NCBI GenBank assembly: GCA_023131215.1
Contig: JAGLZV010000042.1
Coordinates: 1 to 30,496, forward strand
Length of the DNA: 30,496 bases
Source: Candidatus Methanophagales archaeon
GTDB taxonomy: Archaea; Halobacteriota; Syntropharchaeia; Alkanophagales; Methanospirareceae
Direction of reading: 5' to 3'
The notes beneath the pieces were generated by a model. The model was not told the origin of the DNA and did not search any database. It was given only the letters and a program-made list of their open reading frames with translations. The first letter of the stretch is position 1, and the number at the start of each line of letters is the position of its first letter. A program made the position numbers and the translations under genes. Shown piece by piece: positions 20,742 to 28,137 of this stretch.

Positions 20742-23537
20742 CTATACCGGATATACCTTACACAGGCATGCTTTCGTCTCTTGCATGTTCGTTGTTCTGT
20801 CGTAGCCATCCACACATATTATGTTGCAAGAATCACCAAGTGCGATTTCTGCGCATCCAGGTGGGTATCTGTCCGCATAAGGAACTCCTTCAAACCAGCC
20901 TGCCCAGTGGTAAGGCATGAATACCGTTTGGTTGTTCACACGCTCCGTCACATACGCTCTCACCTTGCACTTTCCTCTCAGTGTCTGTACCCATATGTAG
21001 TCCCAATGTTTGACCCCTATCTCCATTGCCACTTTTGGATTTATCTCCGCATACATCTCCGGCTGAAGCTCCACAAGGTAACGACACGACCTTGTCTCCG
21101 CTCCACCACCCATGTGCTCCACCTGCCTTCCCGTGGTGAGTATGAGCGGATAGTCATTCACTAAGTTCTTCCTTTCCTGCTGTATCGTCTTAAACAGGCA
21201 TTTCACACGGTAGTGGTCTTCCATATCGTCATAGGTCTGATATTTATCAACCAGGTCAGGTCTTGGACTTTCTATCGGCTCTCTGTGTACGGGAACCGGG
21301 TCAGGCAAGTTCCAGGCTCGGAATCTCGATTTTCCTGCTCCTGATGGGCACTTGTTCTGTGCAATCATTTCCTTCCAATCACAGTCCAACTCAAACTTCC
21401 ATCCCGAACCCGGCGTGCCGTCGCAGTTCATCTCGTCATATCCTTCCGAGTATCCGTATGCTGCACCTAACATGCTCACGCCATCATCCGAAACAGGGTT
21501 ACCGGGTGTAGAGTCCGCCCCTCTGAATCGGGTTCTAAATTCGTTACCTCCTTCTGAGACCGGTATATCATTTCTGTATAAAAGCGGTGTTCCCGGATGT
21601 TCATCATTCCAGCAGGGCCACGGAAGTCCCCAGTATTCTCCTTTCACCGGACCACTTTTTGCCTGACAATCCTCGCAAGAGAAAGCACAACAGTATTCTT
21701 GCTGTCGCTTCAGCCTCTCCGGAGACTGCCGCATCATGATTACACAGGCACCGCGGTTAATCTCTCTGAGAACGTCATCAGGACTGTCGTAAGTGAAGTG
21801 CGCACCTAACCCAAGCCTATCTGCAAGCTCCTTCATAATCCACATATCTGGCTTGCTGTCAAACAAGGGTTCCACCAGCTTGTTTCTCCACTGCACCTGC
21901 CTCGCACTGTTCGTAACGCTTCCATCTTTCTCGAAGACCGTGGATGCCGGCAGTATTATAATTCCATCGTCTCTGTCCGCGAGGGATGCTGCAATCGTCG
22001 CATGCGGGTCCACGCCAACAAGCAGTTCGACCTCTTCCAGCGCCTTCTTCATCCTCTTCATCTCTGTGATCGAGTTCAGCGAATGTCCCCACACGAAAAC
22101 CATCTTGACCGGATTTGGCTGTTTAACCGATGCGTCGAGCACACCTTCATACCATCTTGAGACCGTAAGTCCCTTCACGTGCATCAACGACTTGCCATCG
22201 TGCTCATCAAACTTCGCCTTCATCTCCTCGAAGGTTATTGGTGCATGCTCATTCCAGACGCCAATCCAGTGCTTCCACGAGCCTTCTGTGAGACCGTAGT
22301 ATGATGGAAGCCAGTGTGAAAGCACGCACATGTCGGTCGCACCCTGCACGTTATCGTGTCCTCTGAATGCGTTGCAGCCCCCACCGGGTCTTCCAACATA
22401 GCCCATGAGCATCGAGAGGCATGCAAACGACCTGATGTTTTGCGTGCCAACGGTGTGTTGCGTCGCGCCCATAGCCCAGCAGATGCAGGCGGGGCTGCCT
22501 TCGCGTGGTGGATGTGCCCAGTCATAAGCGAGCTGCCTTATCGTATCTGCCGGAACCCAAGTGATGTCCTCCACAACCTCGGGCGGATATTTATCCACTT
22601 CCGCTTTGAATTGTTCAAATCCGTATGTTCGCTTCTCGATGAAATCCTTGTTGTGCCAGTCGTTCTTGATAATCTCATGGCATATTCCCCATATTAACGG
22701 AATATCTGTTCCCGGCCTGAACCGCACGTACTGATCTGCCAGCGCCGCGGACTTCGTAAATCGTGGGTCCGCTACGATGAACTTTGCACCTCTGTTCTTT
22801 GCCTCAAGGATGTGCTGCATCGAAACTGGATGTGACTCCGCAGCATTTTCACCGCAGAAGAAGATCAACCCTGAGTTGCGCATATCGTTCCACGAGTTGG
22901 TCATCGCGCCAAAGCTCCATGTGTTTGCCATCCCTGCAACAGTTGTAGAATGACATATCCTCGCCTGGTGGTCTACGTTGTTCGTGCCGTTGAACGCAGC
23001 AAACTTCCTGAATAAGTAGCACTCTTCATTTGTTACTTTGGCAGACCCAATCCACATTATCGAGTCAGGTCCATAGTTCGCCTTTATCTCTTTTACCTTG
23101 TTCGCAATTGTATCTAACGCTTCAGTCCATGAAATTTTCACCCACTTGCCCCCTTCCTTCTTCAACGGATATTTCAGTCTGGTCCCCGAGTTAAGCATCT
23201 CTGCTATTGATGTCCCCTTGGAACACATCGCACCGCGGTTTATCGGATTCTCTACCCACGGCTCTATACCAGTACATACACCGTCCTCAACTCTTCCGAG
23301 GAATCCGCATCCCAATGCACAATGAGAGCAGTGCGATTTTACAAGATCTACGCCTGGTGCCGCAGGAGCCGCACTCGCTGGTTCGATCAGATTATCTACA
23401 AACTTCGTAGGATAAGCGCCGACCTCGCCGATTCCACTAAGAGCAGCAGCCGTTCCTAAAGCTGTCAGTTTGCTGAACGTCCGCCTTGACATTCTGAAAT
23501 CGCTACAACTACCAATAGAGTTTGTTCTTGTCGCCAT
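20742..23537 (-). CDS. Tat-exported molybdo/tungsto-bisPGD oxidoreductase, formate dehydrogenase-N-like catalytic subunit
   Basis: The 931-residue product starts with a Tat signal: SRRTFSK at residues 17-23, a hydrophobic stretch to about 38, then an Ala-rich region. Cys70, Cys73, Cys77 and Cys105 (CSHCALGCG..., RGAMCSKG) bind a [4Fe-4S] cluster. The metal-ligand region is ARICHSTTVAGMANTW followed by SFGAMTNSWNDM, aligning with FdnG RVUHGPTVASLAPTFGRGAM. Cys195 takes the place of selenocysteine, and the next His is conserved. GATQHTVGTQNIRSFACLSM and RGHDNVQG also match FdnG. The G-P after His is replaced by S-T, so formate is likely but not proven. GAGGAGAAAT precedes the ATG. First gene of a three-gene operon. 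Confidence 0.88.
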   Translation of the reverse strand: MATRTNSIGSCSDFRMSRRTFSKLTALGTAAALSGIGEVGAYPTKFVDNLIEPASAAPAAPGVDLVKSHCSHCALGCGFLGRVEDGVCTGIEPWVENPINRGAMCSKGTSIAEMLNSGTRLKYPLKKEGGKWVKISWTEALDTIANKVKEIKANYGPDSIMWIGSAKVTNEECYLFRKFAAFNGTNNVDHQARICHSTTVAGMANTWSFGAMTNSWNDMRNSGLIFFCGENAAESHPVSMQHILEAKNRGAKFIVADPRFTKSAALADQYVRFRPGTDIPLIWGICHEIIKNDWHNKDFIEKRTYGFEQFKAEVDKYPPEVVEDITWVPADTIRQLAYDWAHPPREGSPACICWAMGATQHTVGTQNIRSFACLSMLMGYVGRPGGGCNAFRGHDNVQGATDMCVLSHWLPSYYGLTEGSWKHWIGVWNEHAPITFEEMKAKFDEHDGKSLMHVKGLTVSRWYEGVLDASVKQPNPVKMVFVWGHSLNSITEMKRMKKALEEVELLVGVDPHATIAASLADRDDGIIILPASTVFEKDGSVTNSARQVQWRNKLVEPLFDSKPDMWIMKELADRLGLGAHFTYDSPDDVLREINRGACVIMMRQSPERLKRQQEYCCAFSCEDCQAKSGPVKGEYWGLPWPCWNDEHPGTPLLYRNDIPVSEGGNEFRTRFRGADSTPGNPVSDDGVSMLGAAYGYSEGYDEMNCDGTPGSGWKFELDCDWKEMIAQNKCPSGAGKSRFRAWNLPDPVPVHREPIESPRPDLVDKYQTYDDMEDHYRVKCLFKTIQQERKNLVNDYPLILTTGRQVEHMGGGAETRSCRYLVELQPEMYAEINPKVAMEIGVKHWDYIWVQTLRGKCKVRAYVTERVNNQTVFMPYHWAGWFEGVPYADRYPPGCAEIALGDSCNIICVDGYDRTTNMQETKACLCKVYPV

Positions 23538-23814
23538 ATTTCTCCTCTTTTTATCCTTATATTTTACCTCCTTCTAATACTTCGTATATTCACACTATAT
23601 AAAACTTGTGGTTTTTTAACGGATATAAAAATTCCAGCAAAATTCTCCTATAAAGTTGAACGTATAGATACTCCCAATATTTTTAAATAAAAATAGAATT
23701 TTACACTATGATTTCTAAATCATTGTAGGTTTTTAAATTTTTTTCTAAATATTTTAGGTTTTATTTGCTTACCCTAACTAAATTGTCAAATACAAATTTT
23801 AAAAAGAAAAGGGT
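23538..23814. other. Intergenic region upstream of the dehydrogenase operon
   Basis: 277 bp without a gene. It contains the operon promoter (23594-23632). The remainder, 23650-23800, is AT-rich with several TTTTTAAAT-type stretches that could bind regulators or end the lrp transcript. A second strong AAGGAGGT lies at 23566-23573 on the minus strand with no start codon at usable spacing. Confidence 0.6.
23594..23632 (-). promoter_or_regulatory. Dehydrogenase operon promoter with shared upstream box
   Basis: On the minus strand: ATATCCGTTAAAAAACCA, then AAGTTTTATATAGT. The same two blocks occur before lrp (24325-24366) and the IscU-like gene (27509-27550) as ATATTCGCTAAAAACCA and AAGTTTTATATAGT. 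The distal block lies next to the TATA element, where a regulator could block or recruit polymerase. Confidence 0.65.
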
Positions 23815-24255
23815 TTATAGCTCAACCTTAAGCTCTTCCTTCAGTGTCTTTAGCACGAGCTCGGAATCCACGCTTTCCACACCCTCTATCTTCTTCTTTT
23901 TCTCAATAACAGCTCCACATTCCCCATGACCAGTGCACTTAGAGATAACAAGCAGGTCAAAATCGCCGGTTACGTGGTGAATGCAACAACTCTCATCCAG
24001 TTTCGCTATCTCTTTTCCAACCTCTTCAATGCTATATCCTGGCTTGATTTTTATCTTCGTGATTAACGTGACCATGCCGAGTTCAGAGGTATCGAGAATC
24101 GCAGTATAACCGCAGATAATGCCTTTTTTCGTTAGTTTTTTCACTCTCTCGCTTACAGTAGCAGTGCTTACGCCTATCTTCTGTGCAATCTTCGTGAAAG
24201 AACTGCGAGAATCCAACTGCAGTTCCCTCAATATTTTCTTGTCTAATTCATCCAT
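23815..24255 (-). CDS. Lrp/AsnC-family transcriptional regulator
   Basis: MDELDKKILRELQLDSRSSF and TKIAQKIGVSTATVSERVKK form the classical AsnC helix-turn-helix. The C-terminal half, MVTLITKIKIKPGYSIEEVG onward to SVDSELVLKTLKEELKVEL, is the RAM/AsnC ligand-binding domain. Several cysteines and histidines (ESCCIHHVTG, CTGHGECG) cluster in that domain, unusual for an amino-acid sensor and compatible with metal or redox sensing. It stands between torD and the dehydrogenase operon on the same strand, under a duplicated promoter, and is the natural candidate regulator of these genes. Confidence 0.88.
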   Translation of the reverse strand: MDELDKKILRELQLDSRSSFTKIAQKIGVSTATVSERVKKLTKKGIICGYTAILDTSELGMVTLITKIKIKPGYSIEEVGKEIAKLDESCCIHHVTGDFDLLVISKCTGHGECGAVIEKKKKIEGVESVDSELVLKTLKEELKVEL

Positions 24256-24258
24256 TTT

Positions 24259-24291
24259 TTATAAGTTTTTTATATCTTCTTCACCCGCCAT
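24259..24291 (-). pseudogene. Ten-codon remnant of the IscU-like gene, now a leader ORF of lrp
   Basis: ATG at 24291 encodes MAGEEDIKNL and then TAA. The intact copy at 27475 begins MAGEENIKNL. The stop codon is three bases before the lrp ATG, so the remnant could act as a translated leader that couples to lrp. Confidence 0.75.
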
Positions 24292-24324
24292 TATCCATCA
24301 ACCTTTAATAATTTCCATCTTCAT

Positions 24325-24366
24325 ACTATATAAAACTTAATGGTTTTTAGCGAATATAGAAATATT
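24325..24366 (-). promoter_or_regulatory. lrp promoter with shared upstream box
   Basis: TTTTATATAGT (TATA) preceded by ATATTCGCTAAAAACCA on the minus strand. It is nearly identical to 27509-27550 through duplication, and similar to 23594-23632. Confidence 0.65.
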
Positions 24367-24399
24367 AGCATAGATTTATTAAACAAACATTGATTTTCA

Positions 24400-25074
24400 T
24401 CATTTCTGCACTGTTTCCATTTCCAACAATTCATCGATCACCGCATCCTCCAACAGAAGAAATCCTTTTGTGAGTTTTGCAATTCCTTTGTAGAAATTCG
24501 ATAGCTCGCATTCGTATAACGCATCGCAGAAATCCGGCACCCATCTCAATAAGTGGTCATTCAGAAATTCCTTCTGCAGGTTTAAGCATTCCTCTATTCT
24601 TTCTTCATTATCCGATGACAATTCCTCCTCGCATAAATAGTGCATAAACTTGAGCTCAAATGCGATGTGGTCTTCTGGCTCTGCATAATCCCCCGATTTA
24701 ACGATACCCGCTTTTCTGCAAGCCCTCTTCACCTTTAACAGCGATTCCCCCATCAGCTTACCATCCATCCACCACGACTCGTAAGGCTGCACCGGAAGTC
24801 TATGAGGACCGATGAATAAGAGAGTGAATTCGTCTACCAGGTTTTCATACAATTCATCCGCGGCTTTATCTTTGTCCTTTTCCATAAATTCTTTTAATCC
24901 ACGAAAACCCTCGGATAGCTCTTCGTCTAATGGTATCAAGTCAGGAAAAGAGATTTTCCCCTTCACCAGATCATCAGCAAGCTCTTTCGGCGGCTCCTCT
25001 AAATACATTCGATACAAAAAGGCATAGAAGTTCCTTCTCATTTCCAAAATTTCTTTTGTTTCTCCCGCCATCAT
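24400..25074 (-). CDS. TorD/DmsD-family Mo-enzyme maturation chaperone
   Basis: These all-helical chaperones bind the Tat signal and the apo-form of DMSO-reductase-family enzymes until the cofactor is loaded. The 224-residue product has RRNFYAFLYRMYLEEPPKEL, LVDEFTLLFIGPHRLPVQPY, ESWWMDGKLMGESLLKVKRA and YAEPEDHIAFELKFMHYLCE. The central EFTxLF..P and the PEDHxAxELxFM signatures define the family. The most probable client is the dehydrogenase at 20.7-23.5 kb. Start: ATGATGG tandem, either codon possible. It is 33 bp downstream of the HdrA-like gene and probably co-transcribed with it. Confidence 0.87.
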   Translation of the reverse strand: MMAGETKEILEMRRNFYAFLYRMYLEEPPKELADDLVKGKISFPDLIPLDEELSEGFRGLKEFMEKDKDKAADELYENLVDEFTLLFIGPHRLPVQPYESWWMDGKLMGESLLKVKRACRKAGIVKSGDYAEPEDHIAFELKFMHYLCEEELSSDNEERIEECLNLQKEFLNDHLLRWVPDFCDALYECELSNFYKGIAKLTKGFLLLEDAVIDELLEMETVQK

Positions 25075-25089
25075 ATTCGTTTAGCCCCT

Positions 25090-25110
25090 TTTATAACCAC
25101 AGATTACTTA
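25090..25110. repeat. Short cacagatt-type repeat fragment
   Basis: TTTTATAACCACAGATTACTT resembles the core of the copies at 1481-1514 and 3003-3042. It lies between torD and the HdrA-like gene. Confidence 0.5.
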
Positions 25111-27192
25111 ACTAACGCCCTCCACGCCCATCTTCCTATACATCCACTCAACCGCTTTTGAAGCTCTGCACTCTTCGCAATATCTGAGCAATTCTAATTG
25201 CTCCTCTACCCCGAGTTCTCCTTTCCCTTTCCCTTCGCCTTCTCTTTCCTTTAACAGCTCAGATATTCGCTCAAACGCTGACCTGCTCATAAACAATTTT
25301 CCACATCCCGCACATGCGATGAGCTCAGGTTCAACAATAGTTTTCCCTTCTTGTTCAACCAGCCTCGAAAAATCAAGCGCTCTCTCTAAGGTAACCGCTT
25401 CTTCCGGGCATGCTCTCTCGCATAAGCCGCAGGCAATACAGTTTCCATATACAAAATTGATTTTATTCCCTTCCTTACTTAAGGCATTTGTCGAGCATAG
25501 GTTCACGCATGCGTTGCATATCGTGCATTTAGAATCAATAGCGACATCAGCGAATGGAAACTTCGTATTCTCCTCTATTAAAGTTGGATGCACTTTTGTT
25601 TTCTTATGAAGATTTTGTATCAATTCTAACAGAACATCCCTTTTTGGTTTAGTAAAGTCAATCTTTTCCCGCTCCATGCTTCTAATAGGAGAAGGACTTA
25701 GCTCCTTGACAAAATCTTCAATCTTCTCCACTGCATCGAACTGACTATCGCTTATCACGAGCACCCTTTCTCTCGAATCTAAACCCAAATCGAACGCAGA
25801 TAAGGTCATTCGTGCAAATTTTACCATAGATTCGATTTGTTCAAGATGGCTGTTCTTGCATCCCCACAGAATAACACCATCAGCTCCAAGTTCAAATGCG
25901 CTAAGTATGTGTGTTTCTGAGAGCAAATCAATGCAAGGCACGAAGAGGGGTAGCAATGTCGGGTAACGAATTTTCTTCCTGCCAATGGCATTTAAAGTTT
26001 CAAAGTGTTCTGAACAGGCAAACAAAAGAACCTTTGGGGCTAAATCCGCTGATAATAGGTTTTCTATTTGAGAATACCTTAAATGGTTTGGATATTCTTG
26101 TAATTGGGGAACTGACAATGGGCATAGAGCACAGCAGAGTCCGCATCCTTGACATCTAATCTCGTTAAATATCATCTTTGCACCCTCCCTCCTTATCGCG
26201 TCGTAGGGACAGGGTAAACAAAACTCACACCCAATTAATTCGCTCCTCCCACTCGCACACCTCTCCAAATCTAAATCCAAATACTTATTCTTCTCTATTT
26301 CCCCCGAATTCGATACAAGTTCAAGCGCTTTGCTCAGTGCATCTTCGTAATCCGCTGCTGTGTAAATCCCGAATTGAGTTGACCACTTCCATTCCTTGTC
26401 CTTGGTTATCACCAGAATTTGCCCTGCGTGAATGACTTCTCGATTGTGGAACTCAATGGCACCTGTTGGACATACATCAATACAGTCGCCGCATTCATCG
26501 CATCCCTCTCCTATTGTGTATGCCGCATCATATCGTATCGCATTTTTCGGGCACGCATCCACGCAAAGACCACAGGATATGCACCTCTCTACGTCTATAT
26601 TTTTTTCTATTTCCACCTCGAATTCGCCGATATTTCCACTTATGCCTTTAACTTCGCCAATATGTATCGCAATGTCATCGCACCATTCCTGCACGTTCTT
26701 TGTCAAGAGATGCACGTTTGACAGATTAGAAAGACTTTTTGCAACTTCTATTGCTCCTCCATCCCCTATTACTAACACATCATATCCAACATTCACAGCG
26801 ATTTTTTTAGGTTCTGGAAGTGCGCTTTCTATCGCAACATAACTGATAGCGGCTTTTATCATGCTTTTAGCTTTTTCAGTCGCTTCTTTTCTTCCATGCA
26901 CCCAACCACAGTGCTCCCTGACGTTTAAGAAGAAGGTATTACATCCGAATCCATAAATCACTCTTTCAAAGATGTGTTTCTTCTCTGTACAAGCAGCTAT
27001 TATTATGCCGTCAAGCTCTAATCTTCTGATGTCGTCTATGATATAGTCTAATCCCCCCTGACACAATTGGTCATGGAGTTCGACGACTTCAACTTCCTTA
27101 TCTTTCCTCAAGCCCTTTTTGACGTTTTTAAAATCTATGTCTATGGTGTTGTTGCAAGAGCAAAGGAAGATTCCCAGTCTCATAAATGACAT
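25108..27192 (-). CDS. HdrA-like polyferredoxin with degenerate FAD and MvhD-like domains
   Basis: The N-terminal 120 residues (LGIFLCSCNNTIDI, then NVREHCGWVHGRKEATEKAK) match the heterodisulfide reductase subunit A start. A Rossmann-like stretch follows (YDVLVIGDGGAIEVAKSLSN), but most of the FAD domain is missing. Next are cysteine clusters CISCGLCVDACPKNA and CDECGDCIDVCPTGA, two more around CEFCLPCP and CQGCGLCCALCP, and an MvhD/FlpD-like segment (FVPCIDLL..., AFELGADGVILWGCKNSH). CTICNACVNLCS, CIACGLCERACPEEA and a final CxxC pair complete the chain. It is likely a cytoplasmic electron conduit. ATG at 27192 is given; 27183 fits a leaderless start from TTATTTATT. Confidence 0.78.
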   Translation of the reverse strand: MSFMRLGIFLCSCNNTIDIDFKNVKKGLRKDKEVEVVELHDQLCQGGLDYIIDDIRRLELDGIIIAACTEKKHIFERVIYGFGCNTFFLNVREHCGWVHGRKEATEKAKSMIKAAISYVAIESALPEPKKIAVNVGYDVLVIGDGGAIEVAKSLSNLSNVHLLTKNVQEWCDDIAIHIGEVKGISGNIGEFEVEIEKNIDVERCISCGLCVDACPKNAIRYDAAYTIGEGCDECGDCIDVCPTGAIEFHNREVIHAGQILVITKDKEWKWSTQFGIYTAADYEDALSKALELVSNSGEIEKNKYLDLDLERCASGRSELIGCEFCLPCPYDAIRREGAKMIFNEIRCQGCGLCCALCPLSVPQLQEYPNHLRYSQIENLLSADLAPKVLLFACSEHFETLNAIGRKKIRYPTLLPLFVPCIDLLSETHILSAFELGADGVILWGCKNSHLEQIESMVKFARMTLSAFDLGLDSRERVLVISDSQFDAVEKIEDFVKELSPSPIRSMEREKIDFTKPKRDVLLELIQNLHKKTKVHPTLIEENTKFPFADVAIDSKCTICNACVNLCSTNALSKEGNKINFVYGNCIACGLCERACPEEAVTLERALDFSRLVEQEGKTIVEPELIACAGCGKLFMSRSAFERISELLKEREGEGKGKGELGVEEQLELLRYCEECRASKAVEWMYRKMGVEGVS

Positions 27193-27196
27193 TTTT

Positions 27197-27259
27197 TTAT
27201 TGGCGCAATAAATAACTTGTTGTTTTTTTCGTCAACCTTTTCTTGTCTAATTCATTCAT
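27197..27259 (-). pseudogene. lrp 5' remnant downstream of the IscU-like gene
   Basis: ATGAATGAATTAGACAAGAA (27259-27240) matches the first codons of the intact lrp (MDELDKK versus MNELDKK). Similarity ends after about eight codons and the frame stops at 27197. It shows that the iscU-lrp order existed here before loss of lrp. Confidence 0.75.
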
Positions 27260-27262
27260 TTT

Positions 27263-27475
27263 TTATTCCTGTTTATATTCATTAAGTGCGAATTTCAGCG
27301 TCCTTTTTGCTAAACAAACGCAATGAATCTTCTGTTTTGGAATATCACCAAGCCAGTCTATTACATCCTCCTCTTCTATTATTCCTACGTTCACTTTCTT
27401 GAGGAAGTATTCTATCGCCGTGCTTGAATATCCAGATATTTTCAGTAAGTTTTTTATATTTTCTTCACCCGCCAT
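27263..27475 (-). CDS. Minimal IscU/NifU-like protein lacking the central cysteine region
   Basis: IscU/NifU scaffolds assemble Fe-S clusters using three cysteines in about 125 residues. This product has only 70. Its first part, SGYSSTAIEYFLKKVNVGII, resembles the N-terminus (YS.K...H..NP.NVG.IE). It then jumps to DVIDWLGDIPKQKIHCVCLA and KRTLKFALNEYKQE, which resemble the scaffold C-terminus (LGGLP..K.HCS.LAE.A...A..DY). The middle, with the first two cysteine ligands, is absent, so it cannot be a normal scaffold; CVC near residues 52-54 remains. Family assignment by eye only. Confidence 0.55.
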   Translation of the reverse strand: MAGEENIKNLLKISGYSSTAIEYFLKKVNVGIIEEEDVIDWLGDIPKQKIHCVCLAKRTLKFALNEYKQE

Positions 27476-27508
27476 TATCCATCAACCTTTAATAATTTCC
27501 ATCTTCAT

Positions 27509-27550
27509 ACTATATAAAACTTAATGGTTTTTAGCGAATATAAAAATATT
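27509..27550 (-). promoter_or_regulatory. Promoter of the IscU-like gene with shared upstream box
   Basis: TTTTATATAGT preceded by ATATTCGCTAAAAACCA on the minus strand, 36-45 bp before the ATG at 27475. One of three such sites in the window. Confidence 0.65.
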
Positions 27551-27600
27551 AGCATAGGTTTTTAAACAAACATGGAATAAACTAACATACATAAATGGTA

Positions 27601-27642
27601 ATGAAAGACAGCATAAAAATGAAGCATGGTGCAGGTGGGGAA
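27601..27642 (+). pseudogene. Possible hypE start remnant
   Basis: ATG at 27601 encodes MKDSIKMKHGAGGEG, resembling the N-terminus of HypE (I.L.HG.GG), the hydrogenase cyanide-ligand maturation protein. After 14 codons the similarity is lost and a stop follows at 27690. The opposite strand just beyond reads EDLAKQILEKLKH, also fragment-like. The match is short. Confidence 0.3.
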
Positions 27643-27714
27643 GGGTGCTTCAACTTTTCCAGTATTTGCTTCGCTAAATCTTCGTTTTGATATCTGAATA
27701 TCGTTTAAGCTTCG

Positions 27715-27876
27715 TCACTTTTGCCTGGAATAAAGTTCATCCACCACTTCCTTAGGCAGTTGTTTCGCAATGTCTATTTTCTTTACGCAACTTGTCTTTA
27801 TTCCTCTCTTCTTCGCTTCCTCCTTTAAATCCTTCGCTTTTATTTTCTTCACCAAATCCTCTAACTCCTCACCCAT
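27715..27876 (-). CDS. Small basic protein with SAP-like motif (53 aa)
   Basis: The frame from ATG 27876 to TGA 27715 encodes MGEELEDLVKKIKAKDLKEE, then AKKRGIKTSCVKKIDIAKQL and PKEVVDELYSRQK. The central LKEEAKKRGIKTS...KKIDIAKQL has the helix-turn-helix spacing of a SAP-type nucleic-acid-binding motif. A TATA-like TTATATACAA from the composite repeat (27927-28070) lies about 55 bp upstream on the minus strand, and GGAGG is about 20 bp upstream, which is too far for ideal initiation. Function unknown. Confidence 0.5.
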   Translation of the reverse strand: MGEELEDLVKKIKAKDLKEEAKKRGIKTSCVKKIDIAKQLPKEVVDELYSRQK

Positions 27877-27926
27877 GTTAGTTCTTTCACATCCTAACCT
27901 CCTAACAAATCTTTCTTATTTTTTCA

Positions 27927-28070
27927 TTGTATATAAGGTATAACTTCCTTCTATTTAAGACACGGATTTACACTGATTTACGCGGACTTATTTAAATTTA
28001 AATTTGACATTGTTGATTTTTATCATCTGTGTTAATCTGCGTTAATCTGTGTCGAAAAAATAATTTATTT
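27927..28070 (-). repeat. Long composite repeat carrying a TATA promoter (right copy, inverted)
   Basis: Reverse complement of the 3039-3162 repeat with small insertions; the block GACACAGATTAACGCAGATT and the following TAACACAGATGATAAAAATC are identical. Its promoter-like end (AAATAGAAGGAAGTTATACC, TTATATACAA) points left, towards the 53-aa gene. Confidence 0.8.
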
Positions 28071-28137
28071 AATAGCTTGTTACCTGACATTTCAATGCTT
28101 TAGTTTACACTTGTAAAATATAAAACTTTAAAGGGAA

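Larger units (their letters stand above)
24236..24392 (-). repeat. Duplicated promoter/iscU-start/lrp-start region (copy with intact lrp)
   Basis: The segment 24263-24392 matches 27449-27575 nearly base for base (for example ATTATCCATCAACCTTTAAT and TTAATGGTTTTTAGCGAATA). The first lrp codons at 24236-24255 match 27240-27259. In this copy almost all of the iscU-like gene is missing. Confidence 0.9.
27236..27575 (-). repeat. Duplicated promoter-iscU-lrp unit (copy with intact IscU-like gene)
   Basis: It contains the promoter block 27449-27575 and the lrp start 27240-27259, both shared with 24236-24392. The IscU-like gene between them survives here and is deleted in the other copy. Confidence 0.88.

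Noticed and set aside
20359..23410. Several plus-strand frames antisense to the dehydrogenase operon
   Set aside because: All are shadows of the strongly conserved catalytic and ferredoxin subunits; their composition is typical of reverse-frame translation.
25319..26842. Plus-strand frames opposite the HdrA-like gene
   Set aside because: The minus strand carries ordered cysteine motifs; the antisense frames show no domain and are Ser/His-rich shadows.
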